This document shows, in pieces, positions 1 through 7,744 of a DNA stretch of 64,000 nucleotides. The DNA comes from CAZTHM01 sp041946825 (lineage in GTDB: Bacteria; Acidobacteriota; Terriglobia; UBA7540). How positions within the stretch are numbered: position 1 is the first letter of the stretch; each line of letters begins with the position of its first letter. The notes below the pieces were generated by a model, which made no database searches, was not told the DNA's origin, and saw only the letters and a list, made by a program, of their open reading frames with translations. The DNA lies in assembly GCA_041946825.1 (NCBI GenBank), contig JBHGBD010000014.1, positions 1-64,000 on the forward strand, given 5' to 3'. The position numbers and the translations under genes were made by a program.

Positions 1-45
1 GTAAACCCCAATGCGGCCATGTGACCGCGAGGCAGGTTTATCGGC

Positions 46-1515
46 ATGTCGGAAGTCGGAAACTCAGAATTACCCACGGAGAGGCGGCTCGCCAAACAAC
101 TGGGCTTCTCCCTTACTTGGATTTTCAACCGCACCAAGAAGGATTCAAAGGATCCGCTTCCATACGTTCGCTCCGGTCGGTCGACCCGGTTCGATCCAGA
201 AGCGGTCAAGATCTACATCGAAGCCCGTCAGTCGCGGGACTGTGGTTGTCTCACCCTCGCTGGTGAGCTGGCCCGAGTTCAAGCTAGGAGGACTCGAGCC
301 ATGGCTCGTACTTGCCATCAGAAAGGATACGTCCGAAAAAAAATCACAAGAGATCCCTACTGGCAGGGAGTCTATTGGGAGCATTTACTTCTGCCAGATA
401 GGAGCAAGATCACGAAACGCCGTAGCGCGCGCTTGGGCTTGGTCAAAGACCTTAGGAAGCGCGAGGCGGAAAAATTGCTACTGGAAATCCTCGCGGACTA
501 CAACTCACGAGACTACCAGCCGCGAGTGCTTGTAACGCTGAAAGAATTCGTGGAGAAGAGCTCCGCCAAGTATCTGGAATCCTGCAAGGAAGCGACAAAG
601 GATATGTACTGGACGGAATTTCGAATGCAAATCTTCCCAGAGTTTGGCGACCGATATCTGCAGGATATCGGATTAGATGATCTTCAAGACTTCATCAATC
701 GGAAGGCCAAAGGACCTTTATCCTGGAACACCGTGCGCATCCTGAAGGTCATCCTGAGCTCGGTCTATCAGTATGCGGTGAAGAGGAGAATTCTCAAATC
801 GAACCCTGTGCGCGACGTTGCCTTGCCACCCAAACCTCCCAAGAAGCGTCGCGTCCTCCCCTCCGGGGAACAGATTGAGGCGCTGTTGAAGGAGTTGCCG
901 CTAGCAGTCCGGACTAAGGTGTGGCTGCCCTGCATTACGGGTTTGAGGATTAGCGAGTTGCTGGCCTTGCAGTGGTCATCGATCGACTGGGGCCAGAAAA
1001 GGATCTGCGTGGCGAACACTTCCAGGGATGGCAAGCTGGACTCTCCTGAAACTCCTTACAGCGAGGGTTCGATCCTCGTGACAGATGAGGATCTAGCTCA
1101 TCTCGACGCTCTCAGGAAGGAGCGCCCGAGCACCGGGCCTGACGACTTCATCTTCACGAACAGGGCCGGGACCGGTCCGCTATACAGAAGAAATATCCTG
1201 AGGCGGATCTTGCGGCCAGCAGTGAAGAAAGTAGGGATCGGTTACATCAGCTGGCACCTGCTCCGCAAGTGGCTCGGGACACACCTCGTGCAGAAAGGGA
1301 TTCCGGTTCCAGCGACAAAGGCGCGGCTTCGACACTCTGATGTCAGAACGACACTCGAGTTTTACGTCGAGGAGACTCGAGAGATGGATGATAAAACGGC
1401 CCGCACAGCGTCTTCCCTCATCAGAATGCCGGCGGCTACGACAGGCTCCATCACGGAGAAAGCACGGCCGCAAGATGTAGGTTCGGAAGCCCCCGTTGCA
1501 GCGGCGTTGCCTTAG
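46..1515 (+). CDS. Tyrosine site-specific integrase with N-terminal excisionase-like HTH
   Basis: Phage/island-type tyrosine recombinase, 489 aa. Residues about 10-62 resemble an excisionase/MerR-like helix-turn-helix. Then come an arm-binding-like segment (from residue 86), a SAM-like core-binding domain (about 165-265) and the catalytic domain. Visible catalytic residues are Arg in TGLRISE, the H-x-x-R of HLLRKW, His in LRHSD and the nucleophile Tyr in LEFYVEE. A strong ribosome binding site (AGGAGGA, 286-292) lies 8 nt before an in-frame ATG at 301. A 404-aa product starting MARTCHQKGY, like an ordinary integrase N-terminus, is therefore likely as well as, or instead of, the long form. It points toward the 3' end of the tRNA-Arg gene 70 bp away, so it probably sits at the right end of an integrated element that extends left of the window. 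Base composition is less GC-rich than most later genes. Integrase call very sure; start uncertain. Confidence 0.93.
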   Translation: MSEVGNSELPTERRLAKQLGFSLTWIFNRTKKDSKDPLPYVRSGRSTRFDPEAVKIYIEARQSRDCGCLTLAGELARVQARRTRAMARTCHQKGYVRKKITRDPYWQGVYWEHLLLPDRSKITKRRSARLGLVKDLRKREAEKLLLEILADYNSRDYQPRVLVTLKEFVEKSSAKYLESCKEATKDMYWTEFRMQIFPEFGDRYLQDIGLDDLQDFINRKAKGPLSWNTVRILKVILSSVYQYAVKRRILKSNPVRDVALPPKPPKKRRVLPSGEQIEALLKELPLAVRTKVWLPCITGLRISELLALQWSSIDWGQKRICVANTSRDGKLDSPETPYSEGSILVTDEDLAHLDALRKERPSTGPDDFIFTNRAGTGPLYRRNILRRILRPAVKKVGIGYISWHLLRKWLGTHLVQKGIPVPATKARLRHSDVRTTLEFYVEETREMDDKTARTASSLIRMPAATTGSITEKARPQDVGSEAPVAAALP

Positions 1516-1584
1516 ACTGGAGCCCAAATGGAGCCCATATGATGGTTTGCGATGGTTTGGGAGACGGTAGATCGTTGAAAAGAA

Positions 1585-1661
1585 TGGTACGCCCGGGGTG
1601 ATTCGAACACCCGACCCCTTGCTTCGTAGGCAAGTGCTCTATCCAGCTGAGCTACGGGCGC
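1585..1661 (-). tRNA. tRNA-Arg (anticodon ACG)
   Basis: Reading the minus strand, a full cloverleaf folds: 7-bp acceptor stem starting GCGCCCG, D-arm GCTC/GAGC, anticodon stem CTTGC/GCAAG around loop CTACGAA (anticodon ACG), T-arm GGGTG/CACCC with TTCGAAT loop, discriminator A. The 3' CCA is encoded (1585-1587). The 3' half faces the integrase gene and is the expected attachment site of that element. Confidence 0.96.
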
Positions 1662-1754
1662 ACAGCGTGCAAACTCTAAAGTCTTGAGGGTCTAGTCTGG
1701 CACGGCCCTGCCGGTCTGTCAACCGCCAGTCGTCTCGGGCCGGGGAGGCCGGGA

Positions 1755-1772
1755 TCCCCGCCTGCGCGGGGA
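1755..1772. terminator. Strong GC hairpin downstream of the membrane-protein gene
   Basis: Arms TCCCCGC (1755-1761) and GCGGGGA (1766-1772) with a 4-nt loop. It lies 35 bp past the stop of the minus-strand gene ending at 1807. There is no T-tract, so it is either a non-canonical terminator or one of the many short palindromic repeats of this genome. Confidence 0.35.
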
Positions 1773-1806
1773 CGAAATCCCCTGGCGGCACAAGGTCGCC
1801 GCGGTG

Positions 1807-2388
1807 TCAGTTCGTCTCCCCCGCGCCGTGGATGACGCGCACCAGCTCAATCTGGGTCACCGGGCCGGCCGCGTGGATCGAAACGATCTTTTCCTGACCG
1901 CTGCGTTTGATCTCGAAGATGGCGTGGCCCTCGCGACTGCGCGGAGTGAATTTGGTCACTTCATCGCCCAGGCGCTGCTTGTAGAAATCCCGCACTTTCT
2001 CGAGCGAGTCGGCGGTTTGGTATTTTGCCGCCACCACGCGCACGCCCTCCTCATTGGGGAAAGCGATGTTCACGCTCGCCGAGCCTTCCCCCGGACGGCG
2101 CTCCGCTCCGGGATAAATCGGCAGGCCCAGCCGGGCCTCATTCACCTCCGGCCTCACTTCCAGCGAACCGACTGGCGTTTTGATCGACACCTCTTTCTTC
2201 CCGGCTCCCGCCTCGGCCACATTGATCTTCACTCCCCGGGCGAGAAAGCGGATTCCCACGACGACCGTGAGGACCGACACGACAATGATGAGGGCCAGCA
2301 CCAGCAACGAGATGGTGAGCAGGTGGCTGCCCGTTCGCGGCGGCTGCGGCGCCGCCGGCGGACGCGGCGATGGTGGCATTGCGCTCAT
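1807..2388 (-). CDS. Single-pass membrane protein of unknown function
   Basis: 193 aa. A proline-rich cytoplasmic N-terminus (about 1-19) is followed by one membrane helix (about 22-50, LLTISLLVLALIIVVSVLTV) and an extracytoplasmic domain. The outer part contains a PIYPGAE motif (about 90-97) and a short segment DFYKQRLGDEV, the kind of yeaR-like 'IYPGA ... YxxxL' arrangement seen in uncharacterised exported proteins. No enzyme motif is visible. Chosen over the overlapping plus-strand frame because it has a coherent membrane topology and normal amino-acid usage. Transcribed away from the aldo/keto reductase gene, so 2389-2671 is a shared upstream region. Confidence 0.75.
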   Translation of the reverse strand: MSAMPPSPRPPAAPQPPRTGSHLLTISLLVLALIIVVSVLTVVVGIRFLARGVKINVAEAGAGKKEVSIKTPVGSLEVRPEVNEARLGLPIYPGAERRPGEGSASVNIAFPNEEGVRVVAAKYQTADSLEKVRDFYKQRLGDEVTKFTPRSREGHAIFEIKRSGQEKIVSIHAAGPVTQIELVRVIHGAGETN

Positions 2389-2539
2389 GGCACACTCCTC
2401 CCTCTCGAACCCTGAATCATTCTACGCTCCCCCCGCCGCTGCGGTTCCCGCAAAAGGATGTTGCGGCAGCGTTCTCATCGCTGCCTCTGCATCCTCGGTT
2501 CTTCCGACGGGGAGACACCGCCGCGACAGCAGCCCTCAC

Positions 2540-2605
2540 CCACCGCTTCGCGGTCCCCCCTCTCCCACCGGGAGAGGGGATGGGGGTGAGGGGAGTAACC
2601 GTCGC
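2540..2605. repeat. Palindromic CCCTCTCCC/GGGAGAGGG intergenic repeat
   Basis: Contains CCCTCTCCC...GGGAGAGGG followed by GGGGGTGAGGGG. Relatives of this unit occur near 5565-5625, 16034-16146 and 33290-33405, always between genes. It gives a stable hairpin and is best read as a dispersed REP-like element. Confidence 0.6.
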
Positions 2606-2671
2606 TACTTGAGGGCCTCCGAAAGCCAATGGTATCCTGACAAAGGGGCACCCCAAACGGAGGAACTTGCA

Positions 2672-3658
2672 ATGCGGCAACGCAAGCTTGGGCACAGCCC
2701 ACTCTCAGTTTCGGCCATCGGACTCGGTTGTATGGGCATGTCGGATTTCTACGGCCCGGCCGACGACGGCGAGTCGATTGGGGTCATCCATCGCGCGCTC
2801 GACCTGGGAATCAATTTTCTCGACACCGCGGACATCTACGGCATCGGTCGGAATGAGGAACTGGTCGGCAGGGCGCTCAAGGGGCGACGCTCCGGCGTGG
2901 TGCTCGCCACCAAGTTCGGCAATGTGCGCGGGCCGGACGGTAAATTTCTCGGCATCAACGGCCGCCCCGAGTACGTCCGCGCGGCGTGCGACGCCAGCCT
3001 GCGCCGCCTGGGCGTGGAGGTCATCGATCTCTACTACCAGCACCGCGTGGATGCGAGCGTCCCCATCGAGGAAACCGTCGGCGCCATGTCTCGCCTGATC
3101 GAGGAGGGCAAGGTCCGCTACCTCGGACTCTCCGAAGCCGCTCCCGCGACGATCCGCCGCGCCCACAAAACTCATGCCATCAGCGCCCTCCAGACCGAGT
3201 ACTCGCTCTGGAGCCGCGATCCGGAAGATGAAATCCTTCCTACCTGCCGCGAACTGGGAATCAGCTTCGTCGCTTACAGCCCGCTGGGGCGGGGATTTCT
3301 CACCGGCAAAATCCAGAAGCTCGACGACCTCGCGCCTGACGACTGGCGGCGCAACATGCCGCGCTTTGTGGGCGACAACTTCGGCAAGAACTTGAATCTC
3401 GTGCGCCACATTCAGGAACTGGCGGCGGAGAAGCGCTGCAAGCCCGCGCAACTCGCCCTCGCCTGGGTGCTCACACAGGGTGAAGACATCCTGCCGATTC
3501 CCGGAACAACCCGCGCCGCGCATCTGGAGGAGAACCTCGCGGCGCTCGAAATCACTTTCACGCCCGAGGAACTGTCGCGCATCAACGAGATCGCGCCCAA
3601 AGGGGTTGCCGTCGGCGACCGCTACGCCGAAGGCGCGATGAAGGTCGTCAACCTCTAG
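2672..3658 (+). CDS. Aldo/keto reductase
   Basis: NAD(P)H-dependent oxidoreductase of the AKR superfamily, 328 aa, TIM-barrel. N-terminal RKLGHSPLSVSAIGLGCMGMS is typical of AKR13-like (YajO/IolS/auxin-induced) members. The catalytic Asp and Tyr lie in LDTADIYG, the Lys in ATKFG and the His in YYQHRVD. The C-terminal NADP-binding stretch reads LPIPGTTRAAHLEENL. The start is the ATG at 2672, preceded by ACGGAGGA (2657-2664); the longer open frame upstream runs through a palindromic repeat and is not coding. Stand-alone gene; the substrate cannot be inferred. Confidence 0.95.
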   Translation: MRQRKLGHSPLSVSAIGLGCMGMSDFYGPADDGESIGVIHRALDLGINFLDTADIYGIGRNEELVGRALKGRRSGVVLATKFGNVRGPDGKFLGINGRPEYVRAACDASLRRLGVEVIDLYYQHRVDASVPIEETVGAMSRLIEEGKVRYLGLSEAAPATIRRAHKTHAISALQTEYSLWSRDPEDEILPTCRELGISFVAYSPLGRGFLTGKIQKLDDLAPDDWRRNMPRFVGDNFGKNLNLVRHIQELAAEKRCKPAQLALAWVLTQGEDILPIPGTTRAAHLEENLAALEITFTPEELSRINEIAPKGVAVGDRYAEGAMKVVNL

Positions 3659-3772
3659 CGGCGACTTCCGGCCGGTACCCGCCCGCGCCGACTGTCCAAG
3701 TGGGGGGACGCTCCGCACCTTCCCGCGGCGCAGACATCACGGTTTTCGCGATGCAGGAGAAAACGTGATTTC

Positions 3773-3994
3773 TTAGGCGACCTCGACCATGTCGTGGTGA
3801 AGGATTATCAGCTGGTCAGAGCGCAAGGCGAGGGTGGCGTAGGTGCGTCCCTGGTTGTCGCTGAACTCGACTTCGAACACTCCGGGGGCAAGCGGCTCGA
3901 CGACGGTTCCGACCTGGCCGCGGCGAAGCCCCCGCTCCGGCAGGTCTTCCAGCAGCGCAACAACGGCGAAGGGTTGGATGGTTTCCATGCTCAC
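3773..3994 (-). CDS. Small DUF4926-like protein
   Basis: 73 aa, beta-rich. The pattern AVVALLEDLPERGLRRGQVGTVVEPLAPGVFEVEF is the SH3-like signature I associate with DUF4926. Start is GTG at 3994 or ATG at 3988. It begins right at the stop codon of the 110-aa gene upstream (TGA at 3995-3997), so the two are translationally coupled. Small pairs of this kind have been suspected of being toxin/immunity-like modules, but nothing in the sequence proves it. Confidence 0.7.
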   Translation of the reverse strand: MSMETIQPFAVVALLEDLPERGLRRGQVGTVVEPLAPGVFEVEFSDNQGRTYATLALRSDQLIILHHDMVEVA

Positions 3995-4327
3995 TCACAA
4001 AACGTAACAACTGGTCATGCGAGGAAAATCTTCTCCTCGCAAAATAATCCAACTGCTCCGCACAATCGCCCGGCCTCGCGGGCCGGTCAATTCAAAGTCT
4101 AGCACGTATCTTTGCCCGTAGTCATCGCGTTCACCGGCCACAGCATCGCCTGCGACGGCGGCCCGGAGCAGTGCCTCCCGCAGCAAGCCCGCGTCCACCG
4201 CCGTGAGGCCAAGCGTCGTTGCGAAAACGCGAGCCTTGTGACGCCCGCGCGGGTGCTGTTCGTTCAGACAGTAGTCCCGCAGTTTCGCGATGTCCACGAC
4301 CGCATTTTCGCCGTTAGGAAGTTTCAT
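3995..4327 (-). CDS. Small DUF6883-like protein
   Basis: 110 aa from ATG 4327 (MKLPNGENAVVDIAKLRDYCL). Features are LPNGENAVVDIAKLRDYCLN, a conserved HPRGRHKARVFATTLGL segment and a C-terminal beta stretch ending in TSCYVL. This matches my memory of DUF6883, often found directly upstream of a DUF4926 gene as here. Several basic/His residues (H28, R30, H32, K33) could form an active site, but this is inference. An upstream TTG at 4348 is in frame but lies inside a hairpin repeat, so ATG 4327 with AAGAAGAA before it is preferred. Confidence 0.7.
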   Translation of the reverse strand: MKLPNGENAVVDIAKLRDYCLNEQHPRGRHKARVFATTLGLTAVDAGLLREALLRAAVAGDAVAGERDDYGQRYVLDFELTGPRGRAIVRSSWIILRGEDFPRMTSCYVL

Positions 4328-4335
4328 TTCTTCTT

Positions 4336-4361
4336 GGGGCGGGGACAAGCCTCGCCCCTAC
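4336..4361 (-). repeat. GTAGGGGCG-type REP hairpin carrying the gcdH stop codon
   Basis: On the minus strand it reads GTAG followed by GGGGCGAGG, a short loop and CCCCGCCCC. The TAG at 4360-4358 is the stop codon of the acyl-CoA dehydrogenase gene. Confidence 0.7.
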
Positions 4362-5527
4362 TTGTATGCCGGAATGCCGGTCACCCGCTCGCCGATGATG
4401 AGGGTATGGATATTGTGCGTGCCCTCGTAGGTAAAGACCGATTCGAGGTTACACATGTGGCGGAAGATGGGGTACTCATCGGCGACGCCGTTGGCGCCCA
4501 GGATATCGCGCGCCGCGCGGGCGACGTCGAGCGCGATCTTGACGTTATTGCGCTTGAGCATCGAGACGTGGGCATGGTCGGCGCGGCCTTTATCCTTCAT
4601 GCGGCCGACCTGGAGCGCCAGCAATTGCGCCTTGGTGATTTCCGTGATCATCTCGGCAAACTTGGCCTGGACGAGCTGATGCGAAGCGATGGGCTTGTCG
4701 TCAAACTGCTTGCGGATTTTGGCGTATTCGAGCGACTCGTTGTAGCAAGCCATGGCCGCGCCGATGGCGCCCCAGCCGATGCCGTAGCGCGCCTGGGTCA
4801 GGCAGGAGAGCGGCGCCTTCATGCCCTGCGCCTTGGGCAGCATATTCGACGCGGGCACGCGCACGTCCTGAAGCGAGAGCGTTGAGGTGACCGAGGCGCG
4901 CAGCGACCACTTGCCTTTGTAGTCTTTCGCCGTGTAACCCGGCGTGCCTTTCTCGACCAGGAATCCGCGCACGCCTTCGTCGGTACGCGCCCAGACGACC
5001 GCGACATCGGCGATGGTTCCGGAAGTGATCCACGCCTTCTCGCCGTTCAGAATCCAGTGGTCGCCGTCTTTCTTGCCGCGCGATCTCATGCCGGCAGGAT
5101 TCGAGCCGAAATCGGGCTCGGTCAGGCCGAAGCATCCGATCTTCTTGCCCTGCTGGAGGAGCGGCAGCCATTTGTCTTTCTGCTCCTCCGAACCGTATTC
5201 CTTGATGGGATACATCACGAGCGCGCCCTGCACCGAAACGAAGCTGCGCAGGCCGCTGTCGCCGCGCTCGAGTTCCTGCATGATGAGGCCGTAGTCCACG
5301 TTCGACATTCCCGCGCAGCCGTAACCCTCGATGTTCGCGCCGTAGAAGCCGAGTTCGGCCATCTGCGGGACGAGGTGCATGGGAAACTTGCCCTCGCGGT
5401 TCCATTCCTCGATGTGCGGGTTCACTTCGTTGTCCACGAACTCGCGCACCGTCTGGCGAACGAGTTTTTCTTCATCGCTGAAAAGCGAATCGATTTCCAG
5501 GTAATCAACACCATGAAAGGGGAACAT
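4358..5527 (-). CDS. gcdH: Acyl-CoA dehydrogenase, glutaryl-CoA dehydrogenase type
   Basis: FAD-dependent acyl-CoA dehydrogenase, 389 aa, the usual family length. It most resembles glutaryl-CoA dehydrogenase (oxidative decarboxylation of glutaryl-CoA to crotonyl-CoA in lysine/tryptophan degradation). The substrate-binding Arg region reads GLRSFVSVQGALVMYPI, the FAD-contact motif is CFGLTEPDFGSNP, and the catalytic Glu is E368 in YEGTHNIHTLIIG. Domains: helical N-terminal (1-125), beta middle (130-235), helical C-terminal (240-389). The stop codon TAG lies in a REP-like hairpin. No other lysine-degradation gene is adjacent, so another short acyl-CoA substrate remains possible. Confidence 0.92.
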   Translation of the reverse strand: MFPFHGVDYLEIDSLFSDEEKLVRQTVREFVDNEVNPHIEEWNREGKFPMHLVPQMAELGFYGANIEGYGCAGMSNVDYGLIMQELERGDSGLRSFVSVQGALVMYPIKEYGSEEQKDKWLPLLQQGKKIGCFGLTEPDFGSNPAGMRSRGKKDGDHWILNGEKAWITSGTIADVAVVWARTDEGVRGFLVEKGTPGYTAKDYKGKWSLRASVTSTLSLQDVRVPASNMLPKAQGMKAPLSCLTQARYGIGWGAIGAAMACYNESLEYAKIRKQFDDKPIASHQLVQAKFAEMITEITKAQLLALQVGRMKDKGRADHAHVSMLKRNNVKIALDVARAARDILGANGVADEYPIFRHMCNLESVFTYEGTHNIHTLIIGERVTGIPAYK

Positions 5528-5564
5528 AGGATGACTCCTTTGTAGTCGGCGGGTATATCGCCCT

Positions 5565-5625
5565 CACCCACCCGTCGGCTGACGGGTCTCCCTCTCCCGG
5601 CGGGAGAGGGCTGGAGGGAAAGCCA
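5565..5625. repeat. Palindromic CCCTCACCC / CTCTCCC intergenic repeat
   Basis: Contains CCCTCACCCACCCGTCGG followed by the arms CCCTCTCCCG/CGGGAGAGGG. Same family as 33290-33350, which also has CCGTCGGC/GCCGACGG-type inner arms. Sits between gcdH and the beta-propeller gene. Confidence 0.6.
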
Positions 5626-5669
5626 AAGGGCCGCGCTGCAGCAATTGATTCGCGGCCGCTGATAATCTT

Positions 5670-6764
5670 TCATCGCGGCGTCTCCAACTTCAAGCTGACC
5701 AACCCCACCGCCGCGTCGCCCGGGCGGCTGGTATCCGGGAACGCCGTCTGGACATTCTCGTAACCCGTGTAAAAGAGCGTGAAAGTTCCATCGTCCTCGG
5801 GGACCAGCCCCAGCGGCGTGCGGACGTCGCTCGACCAATGATTGGTTCCTTGCGGCTGGACAATCAGCGCCTGGCCTTTCTGCCAATGGATGCCGTCGCG
5901 CGAGAATGTGTACCCGATCGCGTTCGGCGTGTGCGAATCGTACACCGCCGCATAACTCCCGTCGCTGAGCTTGAGGACGATGGGATTCTCGATAAAGACT
6001 TCCTCGATAGGGAGAGGTTTTCCGTGCGGCAGCCGCTTCCAGGGGCCGGCCAGCTCGGGCGCCGACGCCAGCCCCACGCTCCACGGCCCGCGCAGGGTTT
6101 TCTCATCCTTCATTTCCGTATTGGCGCTGCCGTAAAAGGCGTACCAAATCTTTCCGACGCGATAGGGAAAGAACGAGTCGGTGCCCTGCAGCCCTTCCCA
6201 CGGCTGCGACTCCGGCCCGGGCTCGAGGATGACGCCGACATCTTCGTACGGCCCGCCGATTCCCTCCATGCCTTTGGTTTTGGACACCCCCCGCCAGATT
6301 CGGCCGTTGTGATTATTCAGCCACTTCGACTTTGTGTTGGGGGCCGAGCGATAGGCGACGTAGAAAATGTTCCAGCGACTTTCCTTTTCGTCATAAACAG
6401 GTAAGGGCGACCAGAGCGCCGCGCGCGAGTCTTGGCCGGCAAATTCTCCGCTCGATTCGAAGAGCGTCGCGACGCGCTTCCAATGCAGCCGCTCAGTACT
6501 GGTCCAGTGACCGAATTTCATCTTGACCCAGAACGGGTCACCCGCCATCTCAGAGGTGAAGAGGTGGTAGGTCTTGCCGATCTTCACGACACGCCCGCCC
6601 TCGAATCCGTACTTGTTGCCTTGGGCGCCCGGAGTCCTTACGGTGATGACCGGAACGGGATGTTGGTTGAGGAGCACGAGTTTCGATTCGGGTTCCGCGG
6701 CGGCGACGATCGCAGAAAAGAGAACAAACCATACAGATAAGGGCACAATCCATCGTATGCTCAA
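5670..6764 (-). CDS. Exported five-bladed beta-propeller (GH43/GH32-like) protein
   Basis: 364 aa from a TTG start at 6764, chosen because AAAGGAGG lies 5 nt upstream and because translation then begins directly with a signal peptide (LSIRWIVPLSVWFVLFSAIVAAAEPE). The mature part shows repeated propeller blades: GGRVVKIGKTYHLFTSEM, LWSPLPVYDEKESRWNIFYVAY, FFPYRVGKIWYAFYGS, NPIVLKLSDGSYAAVYDS and FTLFYTGYE. This fits clan GH-F/GH-J-type glycosidases acting on extracellular sugars. The canonical catalytic acids of GH43 cannot be assigned with confidence, so substrate and even hydrolytic activity are open. Confidence 0.8.
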   Translation of the reverse strand: MSIRWIVPLSVWFVLFSAIVAAAEPESKLVLLNQHPVPVITVRTPGAQGNKYGFEGGRVVKIGKTYHLFTSEMAGDPFWVKMKFGHWTSTERLHWKRVATLFESSGEFAGQDSRAALWSPLPVYDEKESRWNIFYVAYRSAPNTKSKWLNNHNGRIWRGVSKTKGMEGIGGPYEDVGVILEPGPESQPWEGLQGTDSFFPYRVGKIWYAFYGSANTEMKDEKTLRGPWSVGLASAPELAGPWKRLPHGKPLPIEEVFIENPIVLKLSDGSYAAVYDSHTPNAIGYTFSRDGIHWQKGQALIVQPQGTNHWSSDVRTPLGLVPEDDGTFTLFYTGYENVQTAFPDTSRPGDAAVGLVSLKLETPR

Positions 6765-6978
6765 ATCGCCTCCTTTCGGGGCAAGCGGCAAATGTCCAAC
6801 TGAAGCCCGGCATTGCGAGAATGAATTCATGGTCGAATGCGAAGGCGGGGTCCGGGAGGGTCGGGACAGAAAGTCGGCGTAATTTCACTCGCGTCACCAG
6901 CCGAGATTCTATCGGCGGCCGGTGCGGAGTTCAAGCGCAGGCAGGAGGATGCGCCATGCCCGGCGCCCGTTCTAAACG

Positions 6979-7506
6979 CTACTGCGAATCTTCCTCATCC
7001 CCGTCCTGAGCGCAGGGGTCCGGGACCTTTTTCAGGTCGGCGGTGATGGCGTCGAGTTCTTTCTTGTGCTGCTCCATGAACGCCACGTTCTCGGGATTCA
7101 CATCCGGCGCCAGTTCTTTCACGCCCATGGATCTTCCGTGCGCAGCCAAGCCCGCCTGCAACTGTACGGCGGTGAGCAGCAGGAATTCGCGCACGGTCAG
7201 CCCTTGCGCCTTGAGCACGGGAATTACCTTGGGGTACGCGGCCTCGATGCGTTTCGCCTGTTCGTTGAGCGAGCCGCCTTCGTTTTCGTCATCGCGGCTA
7301 ATGGCCGAGCACGCCTTAGCGTCGGACGAGGCGAGCTTGCGTAGGCTCTTGGTGGCCGCAGCATATTGGTTAATCTTTTCCATCGTCAGGCGGTACGCCC
7401 TGGCCTCGCGCTGCTCGGCGCTGGCCGAACCCTGAGCCTGAACCTGCGGAGCAAACACCACTAGCGAAAATACAAGTGAAACGCTCGCGAACAGATGGCG
7501 ATTCAT
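6979..7506 (-). CDS. Exported protein of unknown function
   Basis: 175 aa. Clear signal peptide MNRHLFASVSLVFSLVVFAPQVQAQ (cleavage likely after AQA). The mature part is helical and charged (YRLTMEKINQYAAATKSLRKLA ... MGVKELAPDVNPENVAFMEQHKKELD) with two cysteines, C86 and C168, and an acidic C-terminus. The pattern resembles small secreted helical proteins found widely in Acidobacteriota; no catalytic motif. Stand-alone gene, upstream region 7507-7744 shared with the divergent gene. Confidence 0.8.
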   Translation of the reverse strand: MNRHLFASVSLVFSLVVFAPQVQAQGSASAEQREARAYRLTMEKINQYAAATKSLRKLASSDAKACSAISRDDENEGGSLNEQAKRIEAAYPKVIPVLKAQGLTVREFLLLTAVQLQAGLAAHGRSMGVKELAPDVNPENVAFMEQHKKELDAITADLKKVPDPCAQDGDEEDSQ

Positions 7507-7744
7507 CGATCGGCCTCCTGATGCCTGGTTTTCAAAGTGAAAGCTTGGGTCTGCCTATGCCTGATGCGGCCCCAACGTTACCGCAACGGCCAGTCAGGGG
7601 CAACTGGAAAATAACAGCTTCGCTTGGGAGTTTCTCGCTCGCCGCCTATAAAGAAGGCCGTCATGAACGCACGCGGCTAATGGCGGTGGATTGTCCCTCG
7701 TATTAATTTGGAACCCTTTTAGTCATTCGCCCGTTACTGTCAAT

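Noticed and set aside
1804..2415. Plus-strand 203-residue open frame opposite the membrane-protein gene
   Set aside because: Arg/His-rich shadow; the minus-strand frame has a proper membrane helix and family-like sequence.
2705..3718. Long minus-strand frame (337 residues) opposite the aldo/keto reductase
   Set aside because: High-GC shadow without family features; aldo/keto reductase is clear on the plus strand.
6497..6511. Second copy of ACTGGTCCAGT inside the beta-propeller gene
   Set aside because: Same 11-bp palindrome as 12851-12861, but it is in coding sequence and likely a chance match.
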